38,999 bases of DNA from Deltaproteobacteria bacterium (GTDB lineage Bacteria; Desulfobacterota; Desulfobulbia; Desulfobulbales; Desulfocapsaceae): the NCBI GenBank assembly GCA_002747805.1, contig PDQP01000013.1, forward strand, positions 1-38,999, given 5' to 3'. This document shows, one piece after another, positions 1 through 7,498 of the stretch. The notes beneath the pieces were generated by a model that was given only the letters and a program-made list of their open reading frames with translations, had not been told where the DNA came from and did not search any database. The position numbers and the translations under genes are program-made. Positions within the stretch are counted from its first letter, which is position 1; each line of letters opens with the position of its first letter.

Positions 1-85
1 TTTGAAGGAAGGCTGGAGAAAGAACTGAAAATTTGATAGGATGATTGATGAGGATGAATATGGCCATGTTCCAGTTAGCCGATCC

Positions 86-146
86 AGCAAAAGTCAGCTT
101 CTCCGACGAGCATTTTGGCGGCCCATTCTCGGAGCTGACTTTTGCT
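86..146. repeat. Inverted repeat, 14-bp perfect arms
   Basis: AGCAAAAGTCAGCT at 86-99 is the exact reverse complement of AGCTGACTTTTGCT at 133-146, separated by 33 nt. Part of the spacer (CTCCGA, 101-106) can also pair with TCGGAG (129-134), so two alternative stems are possible. There is no U-tract. It could be a terminator-like structure for a gene left of the window or the remnant of a mobile element; nothing in the sequence decides between these. Confidence 0.55.
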
Positions 147-302
147 TACATTACGGTATAAAGTTATATGGACATGGAAGATGACACAGAATTCTGAACA
201 CCACCACATGAACTAGTTCTTACCCACCTGAATTTCAAAAGAACCGAATTTTCAGATGTTCAACCAGTTAGTTTCGTCCAAGATTTAGCCGTTAATTATG
301 CC

Positions 303-327
303 CGGGGCGGCATATAGAACCGCCCCG
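303..327 (-). terminator. GC-rich hairpin after the MoSto-like gene
   Basis: An 8-bp stem, CGGGGCGG (303-310) with CCGCCCCG (320-327) and a 9-nt loop, lies 10 nt beyond the stop codon of the minus-strand gene ending at 338. The position fits a transcription terminator for the five-gene operon, but no run of U follows it on the minus strand, so it is not a canonical intrinsic terminator. Confidence 0.4.
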
Positions 328-337
328 AAACATAGGT

Positions 338-1168
338 TTACTGCTTGTAAATAAAGGTTCCCACTTGCTCGCCGTTTAGGGCTTTGGTTAGATTGCCCGG
401 CACCATGCCGTTGATAATCTGCACCTTTTCGATTACCTCGCTGTTTTGGATAATCTCCAAACATGGCCGTTCGATAACCAAATCATCCTGCTCCCTGGCC
501 ATTAAATCCCTTGCCCCGATTTCACTAATAAATTCAGCGTTTTTATCCTTTTTGGGGTCATTGCTATAAAGGCCGTTTTCATCCTTGACAAAAATCACCT
601 TCCTAGAGCCGATCAAATCGGCAAGAATAACCAGCCCCACATCGGTGCGGTGGATGGGGATGCGTCCCACTTCCGGTTTGATGGCAAAATAATCATAGGG
701 CGGCATGCCGTGCATAACCGGAATGATGCCATCCTTAAAATAGGTCGGCAACTTGACAATATCCGAATGGGATATCTGGGTGCCGCCCCAGGGGGAAAGC
801 AGGGTGGCAATCATCAGGGCGTTTTGTTCGGAAATCATGCTGCCGAACTTGGCAATTACCCCGGTTGGCATACCAAGCTCCAGCCCGATGGTGTAAATAT
901 GCCTGCTTCTGGTGCCGCCGCCGGTGGTAATCAGCATTTTATGCTCCGGCCGATTAGCCGCAATCTCCTTGATAATTGACGGCAGAGCCTTGATGCCCCG
1001 GTCGCAGATGGACTGGCCGCCAATTTTCATCACCGCCACATCGGGGTATAAACGCTCCTGCGGTGCCGTTTCAAGCTGGCCGATAAATTCTTTGCTGACC
1101 AAGCTCTCGCCCATTAACGGGCTGTCCACATGCAGTCTTTTTCCATCCTCTTCACGCACTAAGGCCAT
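338..1168 (-). CDS. Molybdenum/tungsten storage protein-like (MoSto subunit family)
   Basis: 276 aa, amino-acid-kinase fold. Motifs resemble Azotobacter MoSto subunits: KIGGQS (48-53) and TGGGTRSRH (82-90) in the nucleotide-binding core, HGMPPY (153-158), IPIHRTD (170-176), VKDENGLYSNDP (194-205) and NGMVPGNLTKAL (253-264). MoSto binds ATP and packs molybdate or tungstate as polyoxometalate clusters inside a hexamer; that is family knowledge. Azotobacter uses two subunits (MosA and MosB), but only one homologue is seen here, closer by eye to MosB though with the MosA-like histidine of IPxHR. UMP kinase (PyrH) belongs to the same fold and such proteins are often labelled uridylate kinase, but the PyrH glycine-rich signature is absent. 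An AAGGAG site precedes the ATG. Last gene of an operon that starts with an AOR-type oxidoreductase, which supports a role in cofactor-metal supply. Confidence 0.75.
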   Translation of the reverse strand: MALVREEDGKRLHVDSPLMGESLVSKEFIGQLETAPQERLYPDVAVMKIGGQSICDRGIKALPSIIKEIAANRPEHKMLITTGGGTRSRHIYTIGLELGMPTGVIAKFGSMISEQNALMIATLLSPWGGTQISHSDIVKLPTYFKDGIIPVMHGMPPYDYFAIKPEVGRIPIHRTDVGLVILADLIGSRKVIFVKDENGLYSNDPKKDKNAEFISEIGARDLMAREQDDLVIERPCLEIIQNSEVIEKVQIINGMVPGNLTKALNGEQVGTFIYKQ

Positions 1169-1181
1169 GGGATGCTCCTTT

Positions 1182-1391
1182 TTAAGGTTTTGATTTTGGG
1201 TTGTTTTTCTTGGCCTGCAGCTTCACCAGTTCAGCTCCGCTAACCTTGGCAATCACTTCCAGTTCTTTCATGCGGAAATGGCTTGCATAGATTTTAATGT
1301 CAATCCCCGATACGGCCATTACCCGGTATCTTGGCGATTTTGCTCCGTTCTTTACCTTTTGTCTTTCCCTGTAAAAAATTTTCCCTTTCAT
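1182..1391 (-). CDS. Small basic protein of unknown function, AOR/MoSto operon
   Basis: 69 aa, strongly basic, with no signal peptide or membrane segment. I do not recognise the family. The sequence looks like a short beta/alpha unit: a lysine/arginine-rich N-terminus, a predicted strand around YRVMAVSGIDIKIYA (22-36), a helix around RMKELEVIAKVSGAELVKL (40-58) and a lysine-rich tail. It is probably a real gene because a strong GAGGAG site lies just upstream of the ATG and it fits tightly between aroA (30 bp away) and the MoSto-like gene (13 bp away) on the same strand. Position suggests it may serve the storage protein or the AOR enzyme, for example as a small partner or regulator, but nothing in the sequence proves this. 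Confidence 0.6.
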   Translation of the reverse strand: MKGKIFYRERQKVKNGAKSPRYRVMAVSGIDIKIYASHFRMKELEVIAKVSGAELVKLQAKKNNPKSKP

Positions 1392-1421
1392 AATAAGCTC
1401 CTCTTTTGGTTTATGGTTGCA

Positions 1422-2702
1422 TCAACGATGGCTAACCTGATCAAATTTATCAAAATAATCTGGAAAGGTCTTGGCCGTACAGCCGGGATCGTTGATGGTT
1501 ATGGCCGCATCGCCCAGTGCAGCCAGCGAAAAGCACATGGCCATGCGGTGATCATTATAGGTGTCGATGGCCGCAGGTTTGATGCTTTTGGGCGGCGTAA
1601 TCTGAATAAAATCATCACCTTCCCTTACTTTGGCACCCAGCTTTCGCAGTTCGGCGGCCATAGCCTTGATACGGTCGGTCTCCTTAACCCGCCAGTTGGC
1701 GATATTGCGGATGGTGGTGGTGCCTTCGGCAAACAGGGCGGTAACGGCAATGGTCATGGCCGCATCCGGGATATGGTTCAAATCCAGATCCACCGCCTGT
1801 AATCTTCCGGCCTCGGCCTCAATATAATTATCAGCTAGGGTGATTCTTGCCCCCATTTTTTCAAGCACCTCGGCAAATTTTATATCTCCCTGCATGGAAG
1901 ACCTGCCCACCCCGTTCACCCTGACCTTACCGCCCTTAATGGCCGCCGCCGCCAAAAAATATGAGGCCGAGGAAGCATCGCCTTCCACCATAAACTGGCC
2001 GGGGCTTTGATAAAACTGTCTGCCCTGGATAAAAAAATGCTGATAGCCGGAATGCTCAACTTCAACTCCGAAATTTGCCATTATTTTCAAGGTAATATCA
2101 AGATATGGCTTTGAAACCATCTGCCCGGTAACCGATATTTCGCTGTCGCCGTTTGCCATTGGAGCGGCCATGAGCAAGGCGGTTAAAAACTGGCTGGAAA
2201 CCGAGCCGTCTATGGTGATTTTGCCGCCGGCAAGCCCGTTTGCCTCAATTTTAAGCGGCGGATAACCCCTTTGTTTCAAGTAAGTTATCTTGGCTCCGGC
2301 CTGCAAAAGAGCGTCAACCAGACTGCCGATGGGACGCTCTTCCATGCGCGGCTCGCCGCCCAGTTCATAAATGCCCTTGCCAAGACAAAGGGCTGCACAA
2401 AGCGGACGCATGGCGGTTCCGGCATTGCCCAAAAAAAGCGGAGCATGGCAGTTCCCAAGCGGTTTTCCGCCGCCGATAACCTGACAGACGGTTTTATCCT
2501 CGCCCAGATGATATTTAATACCAAGCTGAGCAAGTGCCGCCAGCATATGGCCGACATCATCCGAGTCCAGCAGGTTGGTCAGGGTGGTGGTTCCTTTGGC
2601 TAGAGCGGCCAGTAAAAGCACCCGATTGGAAATACTTTTGGAGCCGGGCAGGGTTATTTCGCCGTCAATTTTTTTTATGGGCGGCAGGGTAAGACTGTTC
2701 AT
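1422..2702 (-). CDS. aroA: 3-phosphoshikimate 1-carboxyvinyltransferase (EPSP synthase)
   Basis: 426 aa, normal length for AroA, the sixth step of the shikimate pathway: it joins shikimate-3-phosphate and phosphoenolpyruvate to give EPSP in the cytoplasm. Visible signatures are the N-terminal [10 protein letters not shown] with Lys22 and Arg27 for substrate binding, [11 protein letters not shown] (91-101) in the PEP-binding loop, and RVKETDRI in the C-terminal half. The loop has the usual Gly and Pro, as in the glyphosate-sensitive class. The start codon lies 2 bp after the AOR stop on the minus strand, so the gene is very probably co-transcribed with the AOR enzyme. Why a housekeeping aromatic gene sits between AOR and MoSto is not evident. 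Confidence 0.95.
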   Translation of the reverse strand: MNSLTLPPIKKIDGEITLPGSKSISNRVLLLAALAKGTTTLTNLLDSDDVGHMLAALAQLGIKYHLGEDKTVCQVIGGGKPLGNCHAPLFLGNAGTAMRPLCAALCLGKGIYELGGEPRMEERPIGSLVDALLQAGAKITYLKQRGYPPLKIEANGLAGGKITIDGSVSSQFLTALLMAAPMANGDSEISVTGQMVSKPYLDITLKIMANFGVEVEHSGYQHFFIQGRQFYQSPGQFMVEGDASSASYFLAAAAIKGGKVRVNGVGRSSMQGDIKFAEVLEKMGARITLADNYIEAEAGRLQAVDLDLNHIPDAAMTIAVTALFAEGTTTIRNIANWRVKETDRIKAMAAELRKLGAKVREGDDFIQITPPKSIKPAAIDTYNDHRMAMCFSLAALGDAAITINDPGCTAKTFPDYFDKFDQVSHR

Positions 2703-2704
2703 GG

Positions 2705-4447
2705 TTACTTATCCTCGGCCAGAGCCATTATCCGGTGGCCATATTCCTTTTTCAAGGCATCAAGATATTCCGGGTTTATTAAACCTTTCCAGGTTTTTAC
2801 CTTATAAAATCGTTTGGGAATCTCGATTTTTTCGGGGTTAAATCCGGTGGCAATCCGCACTTGCCAGCGACGCTTTCTAATCTCTTCGGCAACCTCGCAG
2901 GCGGATGAGGCAATTTTATTATACCCTAAAGCATTCAGGCATTCGGCAAGCTGCTCATTTGAATAAACCGACCGAGCAAAAAGACAGGCCACCATCGAGG
3001 TAAGAAAGACCCGGCCCGGCTCATCATTCATCAGAAAATTAACTCCGGCCTCCACATCCTGCTCACTGTGCTTCTGGTCATAGGAATAGGCACCGGTATC
3101 AAGGTGAGAATGCCTGAAACCAAGGGACTGGGCGGCAAAAAATAGTTCGCCGGTGGCATAGCCTGCCATCTCCTGCCCCAGCACGCAGGCAAATTCACTG
3201 CCGCCGTAACGCTCGGCCGCTTTCAGACTGCCCTGTCCCAGCAGCCGATAAAAATCGTTGCTGCCGCAACAAAGATGGGCGGCGGCCTGCTTGTAGCCCT
3301 CGGTATCGCCAAAACTCAGCGGTACAATGGTTTGCCGCTGGTCAATCAGCCCTTTTTCCGTGGCCTCGGTTGCCCAGGCAAGAGCCACCCCGCCGGACAT
3401 AACATCAATACAGCCCTTTTCCATTACATCCAGAATCCGCAAAACATCAAAGGCATTTTTAACTCCCAGCATGGAGCCTGCCGCAAAAACCGGCTCATAA
3501 TCGTACGGGGTCTGGTGGTAGTGGTAGCGGTGCTCGTCTCCGGTCTTTTCACGGATAAAGCCAATATGAATACAACCCACCGGACATCCGCCGCAGGCGG
3601 CATTTCTCAGCAGGGTCTTTTGGGCAAAGGCGGTGCCGGTTATGCCATCCACTTCCGGGTCGGTGGTTTTTTGCAGATTATTCCACGGCAGCGATTTAAT
3701 ATCATTTAATTTTTTCACATTGGCAGCGGTGCCGAGGTTATGATATTTTTTCATCATGGCGGTGGCGGTAAGCTGATCAAAAACCTTTTTATATACCCGA
3801 TTATACTCCTTGTTTTTGGGTGCCGTAAAGCCGCATTCACCCACGATGCAGATGCCTTTCAGATTTTTGACGCCCATGCTGGCTCCACCCCCCATCCGGC
3901 CAAAATGGCGGTAGGTATCCACATTGATACAGGCCATGGACGAGCCAATCTCTCCCGCCTGGCCGATGCGGAGCAGCGAGCGGTGGCCGGAGCCGATTTT
4001 CAGCATTTTACGCATGGTTTTTCCGGTGAAATCGGCATCTCTTCCCCGTAAAAATTCCACATCCTGTAAATAACTGCGGCTGGCGGTGATATTCAGGCAG
4101 GACAGGCGTTTGGCCCGGCCCACAATCACCAGGGCATCAAAGCCTGCAAAAAACAGAGCCAGTGCGGTTCTGCCGCCGCCGTGACTTTCGGTATATTGCC
4201 CATGATAGGAAGATTTGAAGGCACAAACCGTCTTGCTCATAATCGGGTAATAGCCGGTAAGCGGGCCGATGGCAAAAATCAGCGGCTGCTCCGGTGCATT
4301 CCACGGCTGATTTGGCTGACCGTACCTGCCGTAGAGCAAAGCGGCCAGACCGCTACCGCCGACTGCGGTATCCCGCCCATCCAGGCGGACAATTTCACTT
4401 ACGCCTGCGGCCAGATCAAACAGCAGGATGCGAAAATGATCCCTCAT
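2705..4447 (-). CDS. aor: Aldehyde:ferredoxin oxidoreductase family tungsto/molybdoenzyme
   Basis: 580 aa from an ATG whose ATGA overlaps the stop codon of the upstream ferredoxin gene; an in-frame extension to 4498 would run into that gene and is less likely. The family oxidises aldehydes to acids, or the reverse, at a bis-pyranopterin tungsten or molybdenum cofactor with one [4Fe-4S] cluster. Visible are the pterin-binding region [18 protein letters not shown] (182-199, degenerate relative to the usual GGxxGLGxVMGSKNLK), the cluster motif Cys285-x2-Cys288-x3-Cys292, and a likely fourth ligand at Cys488 (SMVACLF). No signal peptide, hence cytoplasmic. The direct partner is the four-cluster ferredoxin. 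Substrate cannot be read from sequence; acetaldehyde or aromatic aldehydes are both possible. The MoSto-like gene downstream could supply metal. Confidence 0.88.
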   Translation of the reverse strand: MRDHFRILLFDLAAGVSEIVRLDGRDTAVGGSGLAALLYGRYGQPNQPWNAPEQPLIFAIGPLTGYYPIMSKTVCAFKSSYHGQYTESHGGGRTALALFFAGFDALVIVGRAKRLSCLNITASRSYLQDVEFLRGRDADFTGKTMRKMLKIGSGHRSLLRIGQAGEIGSSMACINVDTYRHFGRMGGGASMGVKNLKGICIVGECGFTAPKNKEYNRVYKKVFDQLTATAMMKKYHNLGTAANVKKLNDIKSLPWNNLQKTTDPEVDGITGTAFAQKTLLRNAACGGCPVGCIHIGFIREKTGDEHRYHYHQTPYDYEPVFAAGSMLGVKNAFDVLRILDVMEKGCIDVMSGGVALAWATEATEKGLIDQRQTIVPLSFGDTEGYKQAAAHLCCGSNDFYRLLGQGSLKAAERYGGSEFACVLGQEMAGYATGELFFAAQSLGFRHSHLDTGAYSYDQKHSEQDVEAGVNFLMNDEPGRVFLTSMVACLFARSVYSNEQLAECLNALGYNKIASSACEVAEEIRKRRWQVRIATGFNPEKIEIPKRFYKVKTWKGLINPEYLDALKKEYGHRIMALAEDK

Positions 4448-4848
4448 GCCTGCACCTCTCTCATCTCCAGACAATCTTGGGGGCAAAAAGCCACGCATCT
4501 GCCGCAGTGGATGCAGACATAAATCGCCCCATCATCATCTTGATAAATGGCATCCACCGGGCAAACTTCAAGGCACCTGCCGCATTTGGTGCAAAGATTT
4601 TTTTTGACCATCACTCCGCCGCCGCGCCGCTGGGAAAGAGCCTGTGAACCGCAAACCTCGGCACAAGGAGCCGGATTGCAGGCCGCACATTTATCCGCCG
4701 TAAAGCCGGTCGATAAACCGCCGGACGAGCGGATGCGAATACCTGCATGGTTCCACGATATTTGCTTGTGAACCAGCCTCGCACAGGCAAGGGAGCAGGA
4801 ATGGCAGCCGATACATTGATCCATTCTGGGTGCTGCAAGTATTTTCAT
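4444..4848 (-). CDS. Four-cluster [4Fe-4S] ferredoxin, electron-transfer subunit of AOR
   Basis: 134 aa with 17 cysteines. Four cluster motifs are visible: Cys12-15-18-22, Cys54-57-62-66 (with a longer middle spacing), Cys86-89-92-96 and Cys112-115-118-122. This arrangement matches the small subunit of AOR-type enzymes such as AorA of Aromatoleum, which carries four clusters and wires electrons between catalytic subunits; that comparison is from family knowledge. It is the first gene of the operon and overlaps the AOR gene by an ATGA, indicating coupled translation and a stoichiometric complex. No FAD/NAD-binding subunit (AorC type) is present in the window, so the physiological electron partner is open. 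A candidate sigma-70 promoter lies at 4897-4924. Confidence 0.88.
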   Translation of the reverse strand: MKILAAPRMDQCIGCHSCSLACARLVHKQISWNHAGIRIRSSGGLSTGFTADKCAACNPAPCAEVCGSQALSQRRGGGVMVKKNLCTKCGRCLEVCPVDAIYQDDDGAIYVCIHCGRCVAFCPQDCLEMREVQA

Positions 4849-4896
4849 TTCCTTTGTTTTTGCTGATAGTTGGCCGCACGGATATAAATATTACCG

Positions 4897-4924
4897 ATTA
4901 TAAACACTGGCACGGTAAAGGCAA
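4897..4924 (-). promoter_or_regulatory. Candidate sigma-70 promoter of the ferredoxin-AOR operon
   Basis: On the minus strand TTGCCT (4919-4924) is followed after 16 nt by a perfect TATAAT (4897-4902). The start codon of the ferredoxin gene is about 50 nt further on, leaving a short leader. The -35 matches consensus at four of six positions. Called by eye only. Confidence 0.45.
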
Positions 4925-5094
4925 GATGGTATCAGTTTACAAAAGTGCGGCCAATGGCTTATACTCAGGTCTTGGAAAATATTTTATCAGGGATGATAGT
5001 GGTTGGCATCAGCGGATAATTATTGTAAGCTGGCTCATTTATTTTTTGTTGCGGGCTTGGTAAATCAATATCTCTAAAATCAAGGAGAGACAAC

Positions 5095-6171
5095 ATGTTG
5101 AAAAAGTTTGGCTTATTTCTTGCTGTAGCTGCAGTGTTCGCCCTGGCTGGAGAGGCATTTGCAGCCAGAAGTATCAAGGCTGGTTTCATTTATTCCGGGC
5201 CGATTGGTGATCACGGCTGGACCTATCAGCACGATCAGGGGCGTCTGGCCCTGGAAAAAGAGCTGGGGGCTAAAACTATCTATATTGAAAATGTTAAGGA
5301 CAGGGATCAGGCTGCTGTCGAGCAGGCCATCAAACGGCTGGCTAATTCCGGCTGTGAACTTATTTTTGCCACTTCCTTCGGTTTTATGAATCCGACCGTC
5401 AGGCTGGCCAAGCAGTTTGAAAGGGTGAAATTTGAACATGTCGCGGGTTATAAGCGGGGCAGCAATGTCTCGGTCTATGCCGGAAGATTTTATGAGGGCC
5501 GGGCGGTGATCGGCACCATTGCCGGTAAAATGACCAAGACGGACAAGATTGGCTATATTGCCTCGTTTCCGATTCCCGAGGTAATCCGCGGTATTGACGC
5601 CTTCACCCTGGCCGCACGCAGGGTAAATCCCAAGGCAGTGGTAAAGGTTGTTTGGCTAAACACCTGGCATAATCCCAGTATGGAAGGTGATGCGGCCAAA
5701 AAACTTATCAGGCAGGGTTGTGATATACTTGCCCAGCAAACTGACTCTGCAGAGCCGCTTAAGGCCGCCGAGGAAGCGGGCGTACATGGTTTTGGTCATG
5801 CTCTGGATATGAGTTCTTATGCTCCCAAGGCTCAGCTTACCGCAATTGTTGATGATTGGGGAAATTATTATATCAGCCGGGCCAAGGCAGTGATGGACGG
5901 CACCTGGAAAACGTCCGATTCATGGCAGGGGCTGAAATCAGGCATGGTGCAGATTGCACCATACGGCCCGGCGGTTCCCAAGGAGGTGCGAAAACTTGCC
6001 GATGAGGTAAAAAATTCAATTATTGACGGCACTTTTCATCCCTTTCAGGGGCCGATCAAAAATCAGGCTGGCGAATTGGTGGTCAAGGAAGGTGAGACCT
6101 TATCTGACAGTGAGATGCTTGGCCTTACCTGGTATGTGGAAGGCGTGGAGGGCAGCATCCCTAAAAAGTAA
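5095..6171 (+). CDS. BMP-family (Med/PnrA-like) periplasmic solute-binding protein
   Basis: 358 aa. An N-terminal signal peptide (about 1-23, cleavage after AFA) with no lipobox cysteine predicts a soluble periplasmic protein. The mature part opens with IKAGFIYSGPIGDHGWTYQH, typical of the basic membrane protein (BMP) family, whose members bind nucleosides, purines or autoinducer-type ligands for ABC uptake. The ligand cannot be read here. No ABC permease or ATPase gene is adjacent, so this is an orphan binding protein, like the second BMP protein at 29972-30997. AAGGAGAG lies just upstream of the ATG. A FabI-like gene follows 46 bp later on the same strand and may be co-transcribed, without an evident functional link. 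Confidence 0.85.
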   Translation: MLKKFGLFLAVAAVFALAGEAFAARSIKAGFIYSGPIGDHGWTYQHDQGRLALEKELGAKTIYIENVKDRDQAAVEQAIKRLANSGCELIFATSFGFMNPTVRLAKQFERVKFEHVAGYKRGSNVSVYAGRFYEGRAVIGTIAGKMTKTDKIGYIASFPIPEVIRGIDAFTLAARRVNPKAVVKVVWLNTWHNPSMEGDAAKKLIRQGCDILAQQTDSAEPLKAAEEAGVHGFGHALDMSSYAPKAQLTAIVDDWGNYYISRAKAVMDGTWKTSDSWQGLKSGMVQIAPYGPAVPKEVRKLADEVKNSIIDGTFHPFQGPIKNQAGELVVKEGETLSDSEMLGLTWYVEGVEGSIPKK

Positions 6172-6176
6172 TTCTT

Positions 6177-6190
6177 GCCGGCTGCCCGGC
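6177..6190 (+). terminator. Short GC hairpin after the BMP gene
   Basis: GCCGG-CTGC-CCGGC forms a 5-bp stem with a 4-nt loop six nt past the stop codon. No U-tract follows, so it may only attenuate transcription into the downstream FabI-like gene. Confidence 0.3.
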
Positions 6191-6217
6191 ATCAGTTAAC
6201 TTAACCCGGCTGATTTT

Positions 6218-7018
6218 ATGAATTTTCTTGGTTTGAAAGATAAGACCGTGGTGGTTTTTGGTCTGGCTAACCGTAAGTCCGTTGCCTGTGCCATTGCTAA
6301 AACCCTGTTGGCTCAAGGGGCGAAGGTGATCAATGTGGTGCGTTCTGAGGAGCGGCGAAAGAGTGCGTTAAAATTATTTCCGGCTTGTCCGGTTTTTTTG
6401 TGCGATGTGGAAGAGGAGGAAAATATTATCAGGGTAAGGGAGCAAATTGCCGGTCATCTTGACGGCGGCAAGGTTGACGGTATTGTCCACTCCATTGCCT
6501 TTGCCAATTATTCCGGCGGCTTCAAACCCTTTCATGAAACCGGCCGACAGGATTTTTTGCAGGCGGTTAATATTTCATGCTTCTCCTTGATTGCCATTGC
6601 CAACCATTTCAAAGAACTGCTGGCTAAAAACGGCTCGGTGGTAACCATTTCCATTTCAACTACTAAAATGGCGGCGGAAAATTACGGCTATATGGCCCCC
6701 ATCAAGGCTGCCCTGGATTCATCCCTTTGTTTTCTGGCCAAGTCATTTTCTGCCTTTTCCGAAGTCCGCTTTAATGCCGTGGCTCCTGGCCTGCTTAAAA
6801 CCTCGGCCTCGGCGGGCATCCCTGGCTATGTGGACAGCTATTTATATGCCGAAAAGGCCATTCCCAGAAAAAGGGCGTTGACCACCCAGGAAGCGGCAAA
6901 TACCGCCGTCTTCTTGCTGTCTGAACGGGCATCAGGCATCAACACCCAAACCATCGTCGTGGATGCCGGTATGTCGGTGAATTATTTCGATAAAGATTTG
7001 GTCGCAGGCGCGGTTTAA
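6218..7018 (+). CDS. fabI: Enoyl-[acyl-carrier-protein] reductase, FabI-like SDR
   Basis: 266 aa, the length of FabI (about 260). The family reduces enoyl-ACP with NAD(P)H in the last step of each fatty-acid elongation cycle. Seen are the FabI-style nucleotide motif [16 protein letters not shown] (15-30), HSIAFA (91-96), the catalytic pair Tyr156-x6-Lys163, and the C-terminal [14 protein letters not shown]. Tyr146, the second active-site tyrosine of E. coli FabI, is Ile here by ungapped local comparison, so activity or inhibitor response may differ. No other fatty-acid gene is nearby. The start ATG lacks a strong ribosome binding site. It ends 2 bp before the convergent dciA gene. Could be a FabI paralogue rather than the main enzyme. 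Confidence 0.75.
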   Translation: MNFLGLKDKTVVVFGLANRKSVACAIAKTLLAQGAKVINVVRSEERRKSALKLFPACPVFLCDVEEEENIIRVREQIAGHLDGGKVDGIVHSIAFANYSGGFKPFHETGRQDFLQAVNISCFSLIAIANHFKELLAKNGSVVTISISTTKMAAENYGYMAPIKAALDSSLCFLAKSFSAFSEVRFNAVAPGLLKTSASAGIPGYVDSYLYAEKAIPRKRALTTQEAANTAVFLLSERASGINTQTIVVDAGMSVNYFDKDLVAGAV

Positions 7019-7020
7019 GG

Positions 7021-7494
7021 CTAGGGATTATCTCTCTGGCAGGCATGGGATAGATACCAGAATTGCATCAGGGCCTCACGGGAATCTTGATCCTTAATGG
7101 TTGAGGCCATACTTTCAAAGGCGGCTACTTCCTCCTGCGGCGGGGGAATAAATTTTAGTTCAGGCTCTTTTTCCTGCGGATTTGACGGCCCGCAGCTCTT
7201 GATAACAAATCTAATATCAGTAAGCGGCAGACCGGGTAAAAACTCATTGCAGGTTTGCAGGATGGTCAGCTTTTGATATTGAAAGTGCTGCATCCAGGCA
7301 GAACTTCCCACCTCCAGCCACAGCACATTTTGAACAATTTTGAGGGGAGCGGCATGTTTTGCAATTTCCTGTCCAACTATTTTTTCCCAATGGGTAAATA
7401 GTGAGTATTGTTCAAGTCTTCCTTGCCAGCCGTTTTCGCGGGCAAGGTCTGGAATAATGGCCGCCAGCAAGCCGCTATTTCTGGTGCCGCTCAT
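7021..7494 (-). CDS. dciA: DciA-like DUF721 protein (putative replicative helicase loader)
   Basis: 157 aa, of which about residues 8-100 match the DUF721/DciA pattern: an N-terminal helix region, then HWEKIVGQEIAKHAAPLKI (35-53) and VLWLEVGSSAWMQHFQYQK (57-75), the hallmark of the KH-like fold. DciA is the common ancestral loader of DnaB helicase in bacteria without DnaC or DnaI. The C-terminal 50 residues are a poorly conserved, mostly charged tail. The ATG is 4 bp after the glnA stop on the same strand, so the two are probably co-transcribed. Nothing else for replication is nearby. Family call is good; the loader role is inferred from the family. Confidence 0.78.
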   Translation of the reverse strand: MSGTRNSGLLAAIIPDLARENGWQGRLEQYSLFTHWEKIVGQEIAKHAAPLKIVQNVLWLEVGSSAWMQHFQYQKLTILQTCNEFLPGLPLTDIRFVIKSCGPSNPQEKEPELKFIPPPQEEVAAFESMASTIKDQDSREALMQFWYLSHACQRDNP

Positions 7495-7498
7495 GGGG

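Larger units (their letters stand above)
1..337. other. Left-edge region without a confident gene
   Basis: No convincing coding region is visible here. Plus frame 1 is open from the window edge to a TGA at 34-36 and could be the last eleven codons of a gene lying to the left, but that is too short to judge. Two tiny ATG-initiated frames, 41-184 and 54-161, lack a good ribosome binding site and resemble nothing I know. The stretch holds a long inverted repeat at 86-146 and a GC-rich hairpin at 303-327, both listed separately. It may be an intergenic region or the decayed end of a mobile element. Confidence 0.5.

Noticed and set aside
41..184. Small plus-strand open frames (47 and 35 codons) at the left edge
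   Set aside because: No good ribosome site, they overlap each other in different frames, they run across the inverted repeat, and the products resemble nothing known.
338..1168. UMP kinase (PyrH) identity
   Set aside because: Same fold, but the glycine-rich PyrH signature is missing and MoSto-specific motifs are present throughout.
4849..5094. Sigma-54 promoter in the gap before the BMP gene
   Set aside because: TGGCA occurs twice but the TTGC half at proper spacing is missing.
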